DNA of 64,000 nt, from NCBI RefSeq assembly GCF_038900055.1, contig NZ_JBBMQM010000001.1, forward strand, positions 2,480,001 through 2,544,000, in the 5' to 3' direction. How positions within the stretch are numbered: the stretch's first letter is position 1; every line of letters begins with the position of its first letter. The notes beneath the pieces were generated by a model, which was not told where the DNA came from, ran no database searches, and saw only the letters and a list, made by a program, of their open reading frames with translations. The position numbers and the translations under genes are program-made. Below, piece by piece: positions 18,314 to 27,039 of the stretch. Origin of the DNA: Henriciella sp. AS95 (GTDB lineage Bacteria > Pseudomonadota > Alphaproteobacteria > Caulobacterales > Hyphomonadaceae).

Positions 18314-19080
18314 TTAACCCCGGCCGTTGCTGCGCGGCCTCTCGGCCCACCAAAATATTCCTTGATCCAAGGATGCTCTTCCTTGCGTAACTCGTCCATC
18401 GTGCCCACAGCGAGCACCTTCCTGTCACCTAACACCGCGATGCGGTCACAAGTTGCGGCGAGTGTGTCTACATCATGGGTCACGAGAAACACCGTTAATT
18501 GGAGTGAACGCTGCAAGTCGCGCACCAGCTTGTCGAAACCTGCAGCAGTGATCGGGTCGAGGCCGGCGGTCGGCTCATCGAGGAAAAGGATAGGCGGATC
18601 GAGCGCCAGCGCTCGGGCGAGAGCCGCGCGCTTGCGCATTCCGCCGGAAAGGTCAGACGGGTATTTGTCGCCTGCGGACGTCTCCAGACCTGACATCCGG
18701 ATCTTCATATCGGCAAGTTGCCGCATGAATGTCAGAGACAGGTCAGTATGCTCTTTCAAAGGCACCATGACGTTTTCGCGGACAGTCAGGTTCGAGAAGA
18801 GCGCGCCGTCCTGGAACATGATGCCCCAGAATTGCTGGACGCGGCTGAGTTCATCGCCTTCCACGCCTGTCACATCTTCGCCGAAGACTTCGACTTCTCC
18901 TGCGGATGGCGTCTTCAGGCCTACAATGGCGCGCAGCAGAACGGATTTGCCGCAACCGGACGGTCCGATGACGCCGATGACTTCGCCTTCACGGACATCA
19001 AGGTCCAGGTTTTCGTGAACGACATGGTCGCCATAGGCTGTCTTGAGGCCGCGCACCTTGATCGCGATGGACTCACTCAT
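18310..19080 (-). CDS. mlaF: Mla ABC transporter ATP-binding protein
   Basis: This 256-residue ABC ATPase energises the Mla phospholipid transporter. Walker A is GPSGCGKSVLL (about 39-49), the signature is LSGGMRKRAALARAL (about 144-158) and Walker B is ILFLDEPTAGLDP, followed by a D-loop and the H-loop in TVFLVTHD. GGMRKR, instead of the usual GGQ, is characteristic of MlaF/Ttg2A proteins. It overlaps mlaE and mlaD by 4 bases each, showing translational coupling. Confidence 0.95.
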   Translation of the reverse strand: MSESIAIKVRGLKTAYGDHVVHENLDLDVREGEVIGVIGPSGCGKSVLLRAIVGLKTPSAGEVEVFGEDVTGVEGDELSRVQQFWGIMFQDGALFSNLTVRENVMVPLKEHTDLSLTFMRQLADMKIRMSGLETSAGDKYPSDLSGGMRKRAALARALALDPPILFLDEPTAGLDPITAAGFDKLVRDLQRSLQLTVFLVTHDVDTLAATCDRIAVLGDRKVLAVGTMDELRKEEHPWIKEYFGGPRGRAATAGVK

Positions 19081-20207
19081 ACGCCAAGCTCCATGTAGAA
19101 GATCGCAAAGAGTGCATCGACAACGATAATGGAGAAGAGCGCCTGCACCACTGACCGCGTGGTCGATTGCCCCAGTGACTGGACGCTGCCGCCAACCAGA
19201 AGGCCCTGCCGGCAGCCAATCAGCGCGACGATCATGCCGAAGACCGGCGCTTTTGACATCCCGACCCAGAAATTCTCGATCGGCACGAAGTCCCGGATCC
19301 GGCCAAAGAACACCGTGGGATTAATGTCCAGAGCGAGCCAGCTGACAACGGCGCCGCCGCCTATCCCGAACAGAATTGCGACCAGTGTGAGGACCGGCGT
19401 CATGATCAGCATGGCGTAGGCGCGCGGCACGACAAGCACGTCCATCGGGTCGAGGCCGAGCGTTGTCATCGCATCGACTTCCTGGCGCATGCGCATAGCG
19501 CCGATCTGCGCGGTAAAGGCTGAATTGGTCCGCCCGGCGAGAATGACCGCCGTCAGGACCACGCCGAACTCACGCAGGACGGCGAAGCCTACAAGTTCGA
19601 CGGTGAAGATGGTCGCGCCGAAGGCTTCTAGTGTGGTCGCTCCGATGAACGCGATCACCATGCCAACGAAGAAAGAGAGAAAGGCGACAATCGGGACGGC
19701 ATCCAGACCAGATTCTTCCATCACGGCGACCAATGCCGTCCAGCGCATCTTCGTCGGCCGCACCAACATTTTCAGCATGGAAACAATGGTCTCGCCAAGA
19801 AACGCCAGCGTGTCGACCGCCTCGTTTGCGAAGCTCGCCACTGTACGTCCGGTCCGCTCCAGAAGATCTATGAAACCATGCGGATTGGATTGCGGTTTTT
19901 CGTGCTCCGGCTTGGGGCGCAAGGCGCGTGCCTGCTCGAGCAATTCTGTAACCTGTTCGCTCGCGCCTCTCGGTTCAACCGAGTTGGCACCGGCTTTAGC
20001 TGCTACAGTGTCAATCAGGTAGGCGCCCGCCGTATCGAGCCGGCCGACCTCATTGACGTCGACCTCAAGGCCGGTGACACTGCCGAAATCCTGCGATGCC
20101 AGATCACGCTGGACATCGCCAAGCGTATGCACTGTCCAGTCGCCTTTCAGCGTCAGGACAGCACGGTCGCCGTCGATTTCATATGCGTACTCTGGGTCGG
20201 ATGACAT
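19077..20207 (-). CDS. mlaE: Mla permease with N-terminal STAS-like domain
   Basis: In this 376-residue protein, residues 1-105 form a STAS-like domain (LKGDWTVHTLGDV, VTGLEVDVNEVGRLDTAGAYLI), which in E. coli is a separate protein, MlaB. A linker leads to the MlaE permease with about five to six helices and the family motif FGVVLTAVILAGRTNSAFTAQIGAMRMRQEVDAM. The STAS-permease fusion is common in alphaproteobacteria, so no separate mlaB is needed. First gene of the four-gene operon. Confidence 0.94.
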   Translation of the reverse strand: MSSDPEYAYEIDGDRAVLTLKGDWTVHTLGDVQRDLASQDFGSVTGLEVDVNEVGRLDTAGAYLIDTVAAKAGANSVEPRGASEQVTELLEQARALRPKPEHEKPQSNPHGFIDLLERTGRTVASFANEAVDTLAFLGETIVSMLKMLVRPTKMRWTALVAVMEESGLDAVPIVAFLSFFVGMVIAFIGATTLEAFGATIFTVELVGFAVLREFGVVLTAVILAGRTNSAFTAQIGAMRMRQEVDAMTTLGLDPMDVLVVPRAYAMLIMTPVLTLVAILFGIGGGAVVSWLALDINPTVFFGRIRDFVPIENFWVGMSKAPVFGMIVALIGCRQGLLVGGSVQSLGQSTTRSVVQALFSIIVVDALFAIFYMELGV

Positions 20208-20309
20208 AAATGGCTTGAGGTCTACTTGGCGTTTACCTTAACAGGCGAGTTTTAATTTTGCCGCATGGCATCGTGTGAAATTCAATAGAAATCAGGTACC
20301 TTTGGGGCG

Positions 20310-21287
20310 ATGACGACACTTTCTCTCCAGAAAATTTCTTCGCCTCTCGGCCGCAGCTTCTCGATCTCAAGAGGGTCGAAGCTATCGGCGGAAACGATTG
20401 TGGTTACGCTCGAACGAGACGGAAAGCGTGGGCGCGGCGAATGTGTTCCCTATGGGAGATACGGCGAGACGGTTGCGTCCGTCGCCGCCGAAATTGAAAG
20501 CCAACAGGTTAAGATCGAGTCTGGTCTGGACCGCGAGACGCTGCAAGACGAGATGAAACCGGGCGCGGCGCGATGTGCAATCGACTGCGCCTTCTGGGAC
20601 CTGGAAGCCAAGATCGTGGGCAAACCTGTCTGGGAGCTGGCTGACCTGCCTGAACCGCAACCGTTACAAACCGCTGTTACGATCGTGCTGGACAGTCCCG
20701 AAGCCATGGCGCGCGCTGCGAAGATGACGGATGGACGTCTGCTCAAACTCAAACTCGGCGGACGTGAAGACATGAACCGCGTTGAAGCTGTTCGCTCGGC
20801 GCGGCCCGACGCGAAACTCATCCTTGATGCCAATGAAGCGCTCGATGGCAGCGTGTTTCCGGACATTGTCAGACGCGCTGCGAAACTCGGCGTCATCATG
20901 ATCGAACAGCCTTTCCCGGATGGCGATGACGCGCTTCTCATGCGGCGTCCGCCGGAAGTTGCGATCTGCGCCGATGAAAGCGCCCACACAAGCAAGGACG
21001 TGCAGGATCTCGCCCGGCGCTATGATGTGGTGAATGTCAAACTGGACAAGACCGGCGGCCTCACGGAAGGGCTGGCCATGGTTCGTGAAGCCAAAGCCGC
21101 TGGCATGGGCGTGATGGTCGGGTGCATGGTCGCCGGATCAATCAGCATGGCGCCGGCCGTGTTGCTCGGTGGCCTTGCTGATGCCGTCGATCTCGACGGA
21201 CCGCTCTGGCTCGCCAAAGATGTCCCGAATGGCCTCAAATACGTTGATGGCCGTGTCCATCCCCCCAAACCGGAGTTGTGGGGCTAA
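20310..21287 (+). CDS. Dipeptide epimerase (L-Ala-D/L-Glu epimerase type, enolase superfamily)
   Basis: This 325-residue enolase-superfamily enzyme of the muconate-lactonizing subgroup has the acid/base lysine in KLK (146-148), metal ligands Asp173 (ILDANEAL), Glu199 (IEQPFPDGDD) and Asp222 (CADESAH), and the second base Lys244 (VNVKLDKTGG). The C-terminal GCMVAGSISMAPA fits dipeptide epimerases, which invert the Glu centre of L-Ala-D-Glu released from murein. Other dipeptide specificities are possible. Its stop overlaps that of the convergent gene by 4 bases. Confidence 0.88.
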   Translation: MTTLSLQKISSPLGRSFSISRGSKLSAETIVVTLERDGKRGRGECVPYGRYGETVASVAAEIESQQVKIESGLDRETLQDEMKPGAARCAIDCAFWDLEAKIVGKPVWELADLPEPQPLQTAVTIVLDSPEAMARAAKMTDGRLLKLKLGGREDMNRVEAVRSARPDAKLILDANEALDGSVFPDIVRRAAKLGVIMIEQPFPDGDDALLMRRPPEVAICADESAHTSKDVQDLARRYDVVNVKLDKTGGLTEGLAMVREAKAAGMGVMVGCMVAGSISMAPAVLLGGLADAVDLDGPLWLAKDVPNGLKYVDGRVHPPKPELWG

Positions 21288-21697
21288 TCTTCAAATCGTG
21301 GCGGCGCAGGCATACGGGCCGCGCTGGTCGCCACAAGATGCGCCCAGATTTGAGTGTTGAGCGTGCTGGCGGATTCATCGTCGCGTCCCTCAAGGCCAGA
21401 CTGAAGCTCAATCAGCTTCTCAGCCAGTACATTCCGCGTGGCCGTAAGGTCATCGATTTTCAGCGATGGTGCCTCTGGGGTGTCATCGTCCACTCCGCCC
21501 GCTTCCAGCAGCGTCCGCAAGCCAGCTATTTCGTTTACCAACAGGTCAGCCTGCTTGTTCCAAAGGTCCCCGGCCATACTCGCCAGGACCCCTGACATGG
21601 CGGCGTGACCGCTGGCATAGCTGCCCTCCAGGCGCGGCGCGACGTCGGTCGCCAGCGTTGCGCCGATGCGCTTCAGGATCATCGCAATGTCGCTCAA
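21284..21697 (-). CDS. Small hypothetical protein linked to a phosphotransferase gene
   Basis: This 137-residue, mostly helical, acidic soluble protein has no recognised domain. Features are a central helix with SGVLASMAGDLWNKQADLLVNEIAGLRTLLEAGG and a Pro-Pro-rich tail. It overlaps the upstream phosphotransferase gene by 4 bases (ATGA-type junction), so it is probably made in step with that enzyme and may act with it. I do not know its function. Confidence 0.7.
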   Translation of the reverse strand: MSDIAMILKRIGATLATDVAPRLEGSYASGHAAMSGVLASMAGDLWNKQADLLVNEIAGLRTLLEAGGVDDDTPEAPSLKIDDLTATRNVLAEKLIELQSGLEGRDDESASTLNTQIWAHLVATSAARMPAPPRFED

Positions 21698-22740
21698 ATC
21701 GCCACTCCATTTTTCGCCGCCAGGCGGTGGGCGAGCATCAGCTCATGGGCACAATGGGTAAACCAGCCTGAAAAAGCGAGGATGGGATCATCATTCCTGG
21801 CGTCGGCGAAAGCCCTTGCCGAGCTGATCCAGATTCCAAGGCCCTTGAGATGGGCAAAAAGACTCCACCATTCAAATGCGGCCGGATCAAACTTACATCC
21901 GGATGCATCCTGCCAGATGGCAATTGCTTCTGGCCACGGCAGCAGACCAGCAGCACGCTCGGTGTCATTGCCGCACCAAAGCAAGTCTGTCGCCCATGCG
22001 AGGTCTTCGTACGGGTCGCCTAAATGGGCCATCTCCCAATCCAGGATGGCAGTGATGTGCCCTTCCCCGTCCTGTAGGTAATTGCCCGTCCTGTAGTCGC
22101 CGTGCACCAGAGACAACTTTTGCGCTGCAGGCGGCGGATTGGCCCGCAGATAACGGATCGCCGCTTCAGCGACGGGCTGAGGCTCGCGGGCATTTTCGCG
22201 GATTTCCTTGGCCCAGTAATCCAGCTCTCTTTTCCAACATGCATCGGGCGCAGGGGTGTCGATCTCCCGACAGATCGGCGCGGCTTCAATATCAAGAGAC
22301 GCAATGGCGCCCAGATATCGAAAGAAATCACGGCCAAGCGCCGCACCATGCGGATCTGCCTCTTCGATCTTGAACGGATTGAGCGGCGTTCCGCCCTCAA
22401 GGCGTCCCATGACAAAAAAGGGCGCGCCAAGCACATCGGAGTCGGTTTCCAGGAATAGTGCTTCGGGCACCGGAATGTCGGCTTTGCCAAAGGCCGACCG
22501 TATAGCAGCAAATTCGACGCGGCGTTCGGTATCAATCAAGCTGTCCGGCGGATCACGCCGCAGGATGACGCCTTTGACCTTTGGCCCTGTCGCGTCTTCA
22601 TAAGCGATGTCTATGGAATAGGTCTGGCGGCTCGCGCCACCGTGAATGCGGTTGATTGCCGTCACACGAAGATTGCGCGCGCCCGGGATCTGACCTTCTG
22701 CGTAGGCGGCGAATTTCGCGGCAAGATCCTGCTCTGTCAT
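21694..22740 (-). CDS. Phosphotransferase family protein (APH/ACAD10-like)
   Basis: This 348-residue protein has an aminoglycoside-phosphotransferase/choline-kinase fold. The catalytic loop LVHGDYRTGNYL (Brenner motif HxDxxxxN) is followed by AILDWEMAHLGDPYEDLAW, the metal-binding DxE/D segment. This subfamily is found beside acyl-CoA dehydrogenases and is related to the kinase domain of human ACAD10, which phosphorylates hydroxy-acids. The substrate here is unknown. It overlaps genes on both sides by 4 bases and belongs to a leftward operon from 24912. Confidence 0.85.
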   Translation of the reverse strand: MTEQDLAAKFAAYAEGQIPGARNLRVTAINRIHGGASRQTYSIDIAYEDATGPKVKGVILRRDPPDSLIDTERRVEFAAIRSAFGKADIPVPEALFLETDSDVLGAPFFVMGRLEGGTPLNPFKIEEADPHGAALGRDFFRYLGAIASLDIEAAPICREIDTPAPDACWKRELDYWAKEIRENAREPQPVAEAAIRYLRANPPPAAQKLSLVHGDYRTGNYLQDGEGHITAILDWEMAHLGDPYEDLAWATDLLWCGNDTERAAGLLPWPEAIAIWQDASGCKFDPAAFEWWSLFAHLKGLGIWISSARAFADARNDDPILAFSGWFTHCAHELMLAHRLAAKNGVAI

Positions 22741-23822
22741 GCGGCCACCTTCATCGACACGATACGCCGGGCGCGCTCGGCCAGTTTTCCATGTTGATAA
22801 AGAAGACGTTGTGTTTCAGTCGGATCAGGCTCCAACGACCACACATCCCGTCGGCGAGACCCGCCGAGCACGATGCTTGTTTCGCGCGGGAACATGTAAA
22901 GCTGTCCGTCTCCAGCGTGCGCAACGTAGGAATAGTCGATCTCAGGCTGTGGATGCAGACGGACCAGCTGTCCCCAAACCGGGTGCACCGCTTCGTCACC
23001 AAACAGCGCACCTGCCCCCAGGCCGGTACAATTTACGATGACCGGCTGGCTAAGCGCACTCAATTCTGTCGGGCTCTCAAACCGCTTGGTGTAGAATATC
23101 GCGCCCAGATCCCGCGCCTGCTTCATGAGATATGGCAGGTAGAGGCTCATATCGATCATTGTTGGATGCGTGACCGAATTGAACGGGCAGCCGAACAGCG
23201 TCTTCTCGCCCGGTTCAGCCTGGTCTTGCCGACGTCGCTGAAGATAATGATGTCTGACCCGCGTTACGCCTGTTCCAGGCTGGTTTTCGTATTGGTCGAA
23301 ACCCGTCCGTGCGAGTGCATTCACCCGCGCAACCGTGTCGATCGGAACATCGCCATAGGACGCCGCTGTCAGGATCAGCGCCCCTGCCACATTAGATGTC
23401 ACGTATGGGTGGAACTTGTCGGCATAGACCGTCACGCGCTTGCCCATCCGCGACAGGATGAGCGCCGTTGTCAGGCCTTGCGCGCCCGCACCGACAATAG
23501 CAACGTCGTCGGCCCCAGTGTGCGCAACCAGTTCAGACGCCAATGTCCCGCAGCCCCAGGACAAGGTGACCCCATCGCCTTCATGGCCGTAATTGTGGAC
23601 CAAAATCTTGTCGCCGAATGGCTCAGCTTCCAGCCTGAAACCACCATCGCGGCCGGGACGAAGCCCGACCACAATTTCCTTGATCCGCTCTGGCCGCACA
23701 TCGACCGGGTAAAACGGCGCCGCGCTGGCTTCATAGCCGGAAATCGTCGGGCGTCCGGTGGTCGTACAAGCGGCGAGAAGGCCGCCTGACAGGCCAAGAA
23801 GAACGCCGCGCCGGTCAAGCAT
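22737..23822 (-). CDS. Exported FAD-dependent oxidoreductase (D-amino-acid oxidase fold)
   Basis: This 361-residue protein has an N-terminal segment LDRRGVLLGLSGGLLAACTTTG that looks both Tat-like (RR plus hydrophobic stretch) and lipoprotein-like (LAAC), so a periplasmic, lipid-anchored flavoprotein is likely. The dinucleotide motif VAIVGAGAQGLTTALILSRMG and the later NCTGLGAGALFGD and MFPRETSIVLGGSRRRDVW match the D-amino-acid oxidase family. Cofactor-loaded export would fit Tat. I chose ATG 23822: it follows AAGGA by 8 bases and overlaps the preceding stop as ATGCTTGA. Upstream ATGs at 23852 and 23831 would break the signal. Confidence 0.8.
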   Translation of the reverse strand: MLDRRGVLLGLSGGLLAACTTTGRPTISGYEASAAPFYPVDVRPERIKEIVVGLRPGRDGGFRLEAEPFGDKILVHNYGHEGDGVTLSWGCGTLASELVAHTGADDVAIVGAGAQGLTTALILSRMGKRVTVYADKFHPYVTSNVAGALILTAASYGDVPIDTVARVNALARTGFDQYENQPGTGVTRVRHHYLQRRRQDQAEPGEKTLFGCPFNSVTHPTMIDMSLYLPYLMKQARDLGAIFYTKRFESPTELSALSQPVIVNCTGLGAGALFGDEAVHPVWGQLVRLHPQPEIDYSYVAHAGDGQLYMFPRETSIVLGGSRRRDVWSLEPDPTETQRLLYQHGKLAERARRIVSMKVAA

Positions 23823-24912
23823 CAAGGACATCCTTCCATCCTGATGGCTCATGGGGGCCGATGAAGAGCTGTTCCAGGGCCCCTATACCTTCTGACGAAA
23901 GTCCGCCTGGGCCTTCGTGACGAACCTTGCTGATCGCCTGGACATGAAGATTATCTGGCTGGTTCCATGGCATGACGTCCGGTTTGAAGTCTTCTCGCTC
24001 GATTGCGTATTCGCCCTTGTAGACGCCATGAGCCCATTGCGGATGGCCGTAGCCGAGGCCCTTCATCTGGAAAGTCGCGATGGGTTCATAATGGACCTTG
24101 TGCTCGCGCCCATGCCCATCGGTAACAGCCAGCGTTCCCTTCCGGACGCGGCGCGTGCCCACGTCGTACTCGGCGGTGAATTTCGGCGCATCAAGATGAA
24201 GAAGGCTGTCAGCATCCGCCCCATCCATTGCGAGAACCGAGCGCGTATTCCAGCTGTCGCCCTTTTCGTCTTCGTTCACATGGAAGTAAAGCGACAGGCT
24301 CGGGAAGTTCAACGGCGTCCACACCCAGTAAAACTGGAAGGGCTTCTCTGGAATGACCGGTTGTGCGTCCTGTGCGCCGATCGGGCGAATGCCCCAACTG
24401 CGATCTCGCGTCCCGTAATAGCTGTCGACATCAATCCGTTCGCCATCGATTTCGATCCAGCCGGTCCAGCGGCCATTCTGCGTCATCCGGGTCACGTCCA
24501 TCACGGTGCGCGAGCCATTGCGCCGTTGGAAACGCGGCTCCTCGACCGGGAAGTGGCGGCCCTCAAAAGTGAGTTCTGCCGAAATGCCTTCAGCCTCGTC
24601 GAGGGTGATCTTCACCGAATGAAGCGGTTGAAGCACGTCGATCTTCATCGGCCCGACGCGAACATCCATCCGCTCATGGTTCATGATGCGCGACAGGTGC
24701 ACGGACGTCTGGACGCCATCTTTCAGGACGGAGAATGCGCCGTCCATGATATTGAGATGAGGATAGACACCGAAGGACGCGCCGAAAAAGACCGATCCGT
24801 CTTTCGAATAGCCATTGAAGAAGTAGCGGTCATAGAAATTCCGGTCAGTGCCCGCGACCCAGACGGGCTCTGGCGTCTGGTGGATCGGGTATTCGTCGCC
24901 CCAGGTGAGCAT
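23815..24912 (-). CDS. Hypothetical protein with DUF7064/AttH-like beta domains
   Basis: This 365-residue soluble protein is rich in beta strands and aromatic residues, with motifs FYDRYFFNGYSKDGSVFFGASFGVYP, RNGSRTVMDVTRMTQNGRWTGWI and YGTRDRSWGIRP. The RDxSWGIRP motif recurs in the second domain of proteins now labelled DUF7065/DUF7064, which resemble lipocalin-like CrtC/AttH hydratases. I know of no experimental function. It is the first gene of the leftward operon with the oxidoreductase and phosphotransferase, suggesting a small shared pathway on a lipophilic substrate (inference). Confidence 0.72.
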   Translation of the reverse strand: MLTWGDEYPIHQTPEPVWVAGTDRNFYDRYFFNGYSKDGSVFFGASFGVYPHLNIMDGAFSVLKDGVQTSVHLSRIMNHERMDVRVGPMKIDVLQPLHSVKITLDEAEGISAELTFEGRHFPVEEPRFQRRNGSRTVMDVTRMTQNGRWTGWIEIDGERIDVDSYYGTRDRSWGIRPIGAQDAQPVIPEKPFQFYWVWTPLNFPSLSLYFHVNEDEKGDSWNTRSVLAMDGADADSLLHLDAPKFTAEYDVGTRRVRKGTLAVTDGHGREHKVHYEPIATFQMKGLGYGHPQWAHGVYKGEYAIEREDFKPDVMPWNQPDNLHVQAISKVRHEGPGGLSSEGIGALEQLFIGPHEPSGWKDVLDA

Positions 24913-25022
24913 GTATGGCTTTCCTCTCTCTGCGTGACCTCTTGGCGGGCCCCGTCATGGTCCTAGAGTGTCGGATAGAAGAGGCCGGATCAATCTCCGG
25001 CGCGCGGAAAAGGATAAAGTCG

Positions 25023-25442
25023 ATGACATCAAAGGTGAGCGTCGATGAAGCGAATGCATTTTTGGACGAGGCGTTCAACAGCGCGCAGAACCGGTCGACC
25101 GTCATTGCGATGGAGGATAGTCGGGCAATTTTGCGTATGAAGGCCGGTCCCGAGCAGTTGCGCCCCGGGAATTACATTTCTGGTCCCACACAGATGGCGA
25201 TGGCCGATAGCGTCGCCTATTTCGCAATCTTTACCAAGCTCGGCATCGTGCCCATGGCTGTGACGAGCAATCTCTCGATCAATTTTCTTCGTCCCTGCAT
25301 TGGCGAGGCCGTGATCGCCGACGGTCGGCTGATGAAGCTCGGTCGCACACTTGCCGTCATCGAAGTGGACATTCGCGCCGAAGGCTCCGACAAGACGTCC
25401 AGTCACGCCATCGTGACCTATTCAATTCCGCAGGAGGGCTGA
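25023..25442 (+). CDS. PaaI-type hotdog thioesterase
   Basis: This 139-residue hotdog-fold protein contains YISGPTQMAMADSVAYFAIFTKLG (the central helix region with the Asp of the PaaI active site), VTSNLSINFLRPC and GRTLAVIEVDIRAEG, the usual PaaI order. It probably hydrolyses an acyl- or aryl-CoA. ATG 25023 follows AAGGATAA. The gene is divergent from the DUF7064-like gene and 4 bases before the DUF423 gene. Confidence 0.85.
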   Translation: MTSKVSVDEANAFLDEAFNSAQNRSTVIAMEDSRAILRMKAGPEQLRPGNYISGPTQMAMADSVAYFAIFTKLGIVPMAVTSNLSINFLRPCIGEAVIADGRLMKLGRTLAVIEVDIRAEGSDKTSSHAIVTYSIPQEG

Positions 25443-25446
25443 GCAG

Positions 25447-25797
25447 ATGCAGGCAACTATCGGAGCAATTCTCGGCTTCACCGGAGTCGCCCTCGGTGCG
25501 TTTGGTGCGCATGGCATGTCGGGTCGTTTCACGCCGGAAACGCGCGGCTGGTGGGAAACCGCGACGCTTTACCTTCTCGTCCACGCTGTCGCAGTGTTTG
25601 CTGCAGGCCTCAGCGGTCGCACCGGCCTCTTCTCCACAGGTGGCTGGGTGATGGTGATCGGCGCGCTCATCTTTTCCGGAACGCTTTATTCCATGGCCCT
25701 CGGCGCGCCTCGCTGGTTCGGCGCAATCACGCCGCTTGGAGGGCTTGCTCTTCTTGCCGGCTGGGCGCTCTTTGCCTTCGCTGCCCTGCGCAGCTGA
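25447..25797 (+). CDS. DUF423 membrane protein (YgdD-like)
   Basis: This 116-residue protein has four membrane helices. The start MQATIGAILGFTGVALGAFGAHGM, the middle WWETATLYLLVHAVAVFAAGL and the end ITPLGGLALLAGWALFAFAAL are the DUF423 signature. Function is unknown in all species as far as I know. It begins 4 bases after the thioesterase stop, so the two are cotranscribed. Confidence 0.92.
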   Translation: MQATIGAILGFTGVALGAFGAHGMSGRFTPETRGWWETATLYLLVHAVAVFAAGLSGRTGLFSTGGWVMVIGALIFSGTLYSMALGAPRWFGAITPLGGLALLAGWALFAFAALRS

Positions 25798-25894
25798 AAT
25801 TTCCATCTCAACCCGGTTCGCGGGGATTGGCAGCACGCGCGTTTTGAATATGGTGCGGCGAGAAACTGCACATGTGAAATAAACGGAGGACCTC

Positions 25895-26665
25895 ATGGCC
25901 AGTCTTTTCGATCTATCGGGAAAAGTTGCTGTCATTACCGGCTCATCACGCGGCATCGGTAAATCCATCGCCGAAGAGATGGCAGAGCAAGGCGCCAAGG
26001 TCGTGATCTCTTCGCGCAAACCCGGTCCGTGCCAGGACGTCGCCAAGGAAATCAATGACAAGCATGGCGATGGCACCGCGATTTCCGTCCCGGCGAACAT
26101 CTCGTCAAAGGAAGAGCTTCAGACGCTTGTCGACGAGACACGCAAGGCCTTCGACAAGATCGACATTCTGGTCTGCAATGCGGCCTCCAACCCCTATTAC
26201 GGTCCGATGGAAGAGATCGAGGACGAAAAGTTCGAGAAGATCCTGCAGAACAACATCATCTCCAATCACTGGCTGATCCAGATGGTCGCCCCGGAGATGA
26301 AGGAGCGCAAGGACGGCGCCATCGTCATCATCTCATCAATTGGTGGTCTGAAAGGCTCGCCCGTTATCGGCGCTTACAACATCTCAAAGGCGGCAGACTT
26401 TCAGCTCGCCCGCAACTACGCCATCGAGCTTGGCCCGCACAATATTCGTGTGAACTGCGTCGCCCCCGGCCTTATCAAGACAGATTTTGCACGCGCCCTC
26501 TGGGAGAATCCGGAGAATGTGAAACGCATCGAAGGCGGCACCCCGATGCGCCGCATCGGCGACCCGGTTGATATTGCCGGGGCGGCGATCTTTCTTGCAT
26601 CCGACGCTGGCAAATACATGGCCGGCCAGATGATCGTGGTCGATGGCGGATCGGTGATCGTTTAG
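25895..26665 (+). CDS. Short-chain dehydrogenase/reductase
   Basis: This 256-residue classical SDR has TGSSRGIG (16-23, NAD(P)-binding), NAAS near residue 90, and the catalytic Ser, Tyr and Lys in IISSIGG and AYNISKAAD. The C-terminal GGSVIV ends a typical tetrameric SDR. The Arg after TGSSRG and SSRKPG at the end of strand 2 suggest NADP use. The substrate is unknown; beta-oxidation-linked hydroxyacyl or ketoacyl compounds are plausible given the neighbours. It is followed 2 bases later by csaA. Confidence 0.9.
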   Translation: MASLFDLSGKVAVITGSSRGIGKSIAEEMAEQGAKVVISSRKPGPCQDVAKEINDKHGDGTAISVPANISSKEELQTLVDETRKAFDKIDILVCNAASNPYYGPMEEIEDEKFEKILQNNIISNHWLIQMVAPEMKERKDGAIVIISSIGGLKGSPVIGAYNISKAADFQLARNYAIELGPHNIRVNCVAPGLIKTDFARALWENPENVKRIEGGTPMRRIGDPVDIAGAAIFLASDAGKYMAGQMIVVDGGSVIV

Positions 26666-26667
26666 AC

Positions 26668-27039
26668 ATGCACAAGGTTGACCTGCCCGGTAATCCGCCA
26701 GAAGCGGAAACCGATTTTGATACTTTCCGGAAGCTCGACATTCGTGTCGGTACTGTGCTCGAGGCGGCACCGCTGGAGGGCGCGCGCAAGCCGGCGATCC
26801 GCCTTCTCATCGACTTCGGACCCGGCGTTGGAGAGAAGAAGTCGTCCGCCCAGATCACCGAACACTATGACCCGGACCAGTTGATCGGTCGGCAGGTCAT
26901 GGCCGTCGTCAACTTCCCGCCTCGCCAGATTGGCAAGTTCATGTCGCAGGTTCTGACGCTTGGTTTCCCTGATGATCGCGGCGCCATCGTCCTTGGCGGC
27001 ACCGACAGTCCCGTGCCCAATGGAGCGCGCCTTGTATGA
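26668..27039 (+). CDS. csaA: tRNA-binding/chaperone-like protein CsaA
   Basis: This 123-residue protein has a single tRNA-binding OB-fold domain. It has DTFRKLDIRVGTVLEAAPLEGARKPAIRLLIDFGPGVGEKKSSAQIT, then LIGRQVMAVVNFPPRQIGKFMSQVLTLGFPD and a C-terminal VPNGARLV, as in B. subtilis CsaA. CsaA binds tRNA and has been reported to have export-chaperone activity. It overlaps the next thioesterase gene by 4 bases, so SDR, csaA and thioesterase probably form one operon. Confidence 0.93.
   Translation: MHKVDLPGNPPEAETDFDTFRKLDIRVGTVLEAAPLEGARKPAIRLLIDFGPGVGEKKSSAQITEHYDPDQLIGRQVMAVVNFPPRQIGKFMSQVLTLGFPDDRGAIVLGGTDSPVPNGARLV

Noticed and set aside
22656..24966. Long plus-strand frames (377 and 349 codons) opposite the oxidoreductase and DUF7064-like genes.
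   Set aside because: They are antisense to genes with clear domain motifs, and their composition is Arg/Ala/Pro-rich as expected for shadows.
25895..26665. Assigning the SDR to a named enzyme such as FabG.
   Set aside because: The general SDR motifs are clear but the neighbours are CsaA and thioesterases, not fatty-acid synthesis genes, and substrate residues are not diagnostic.
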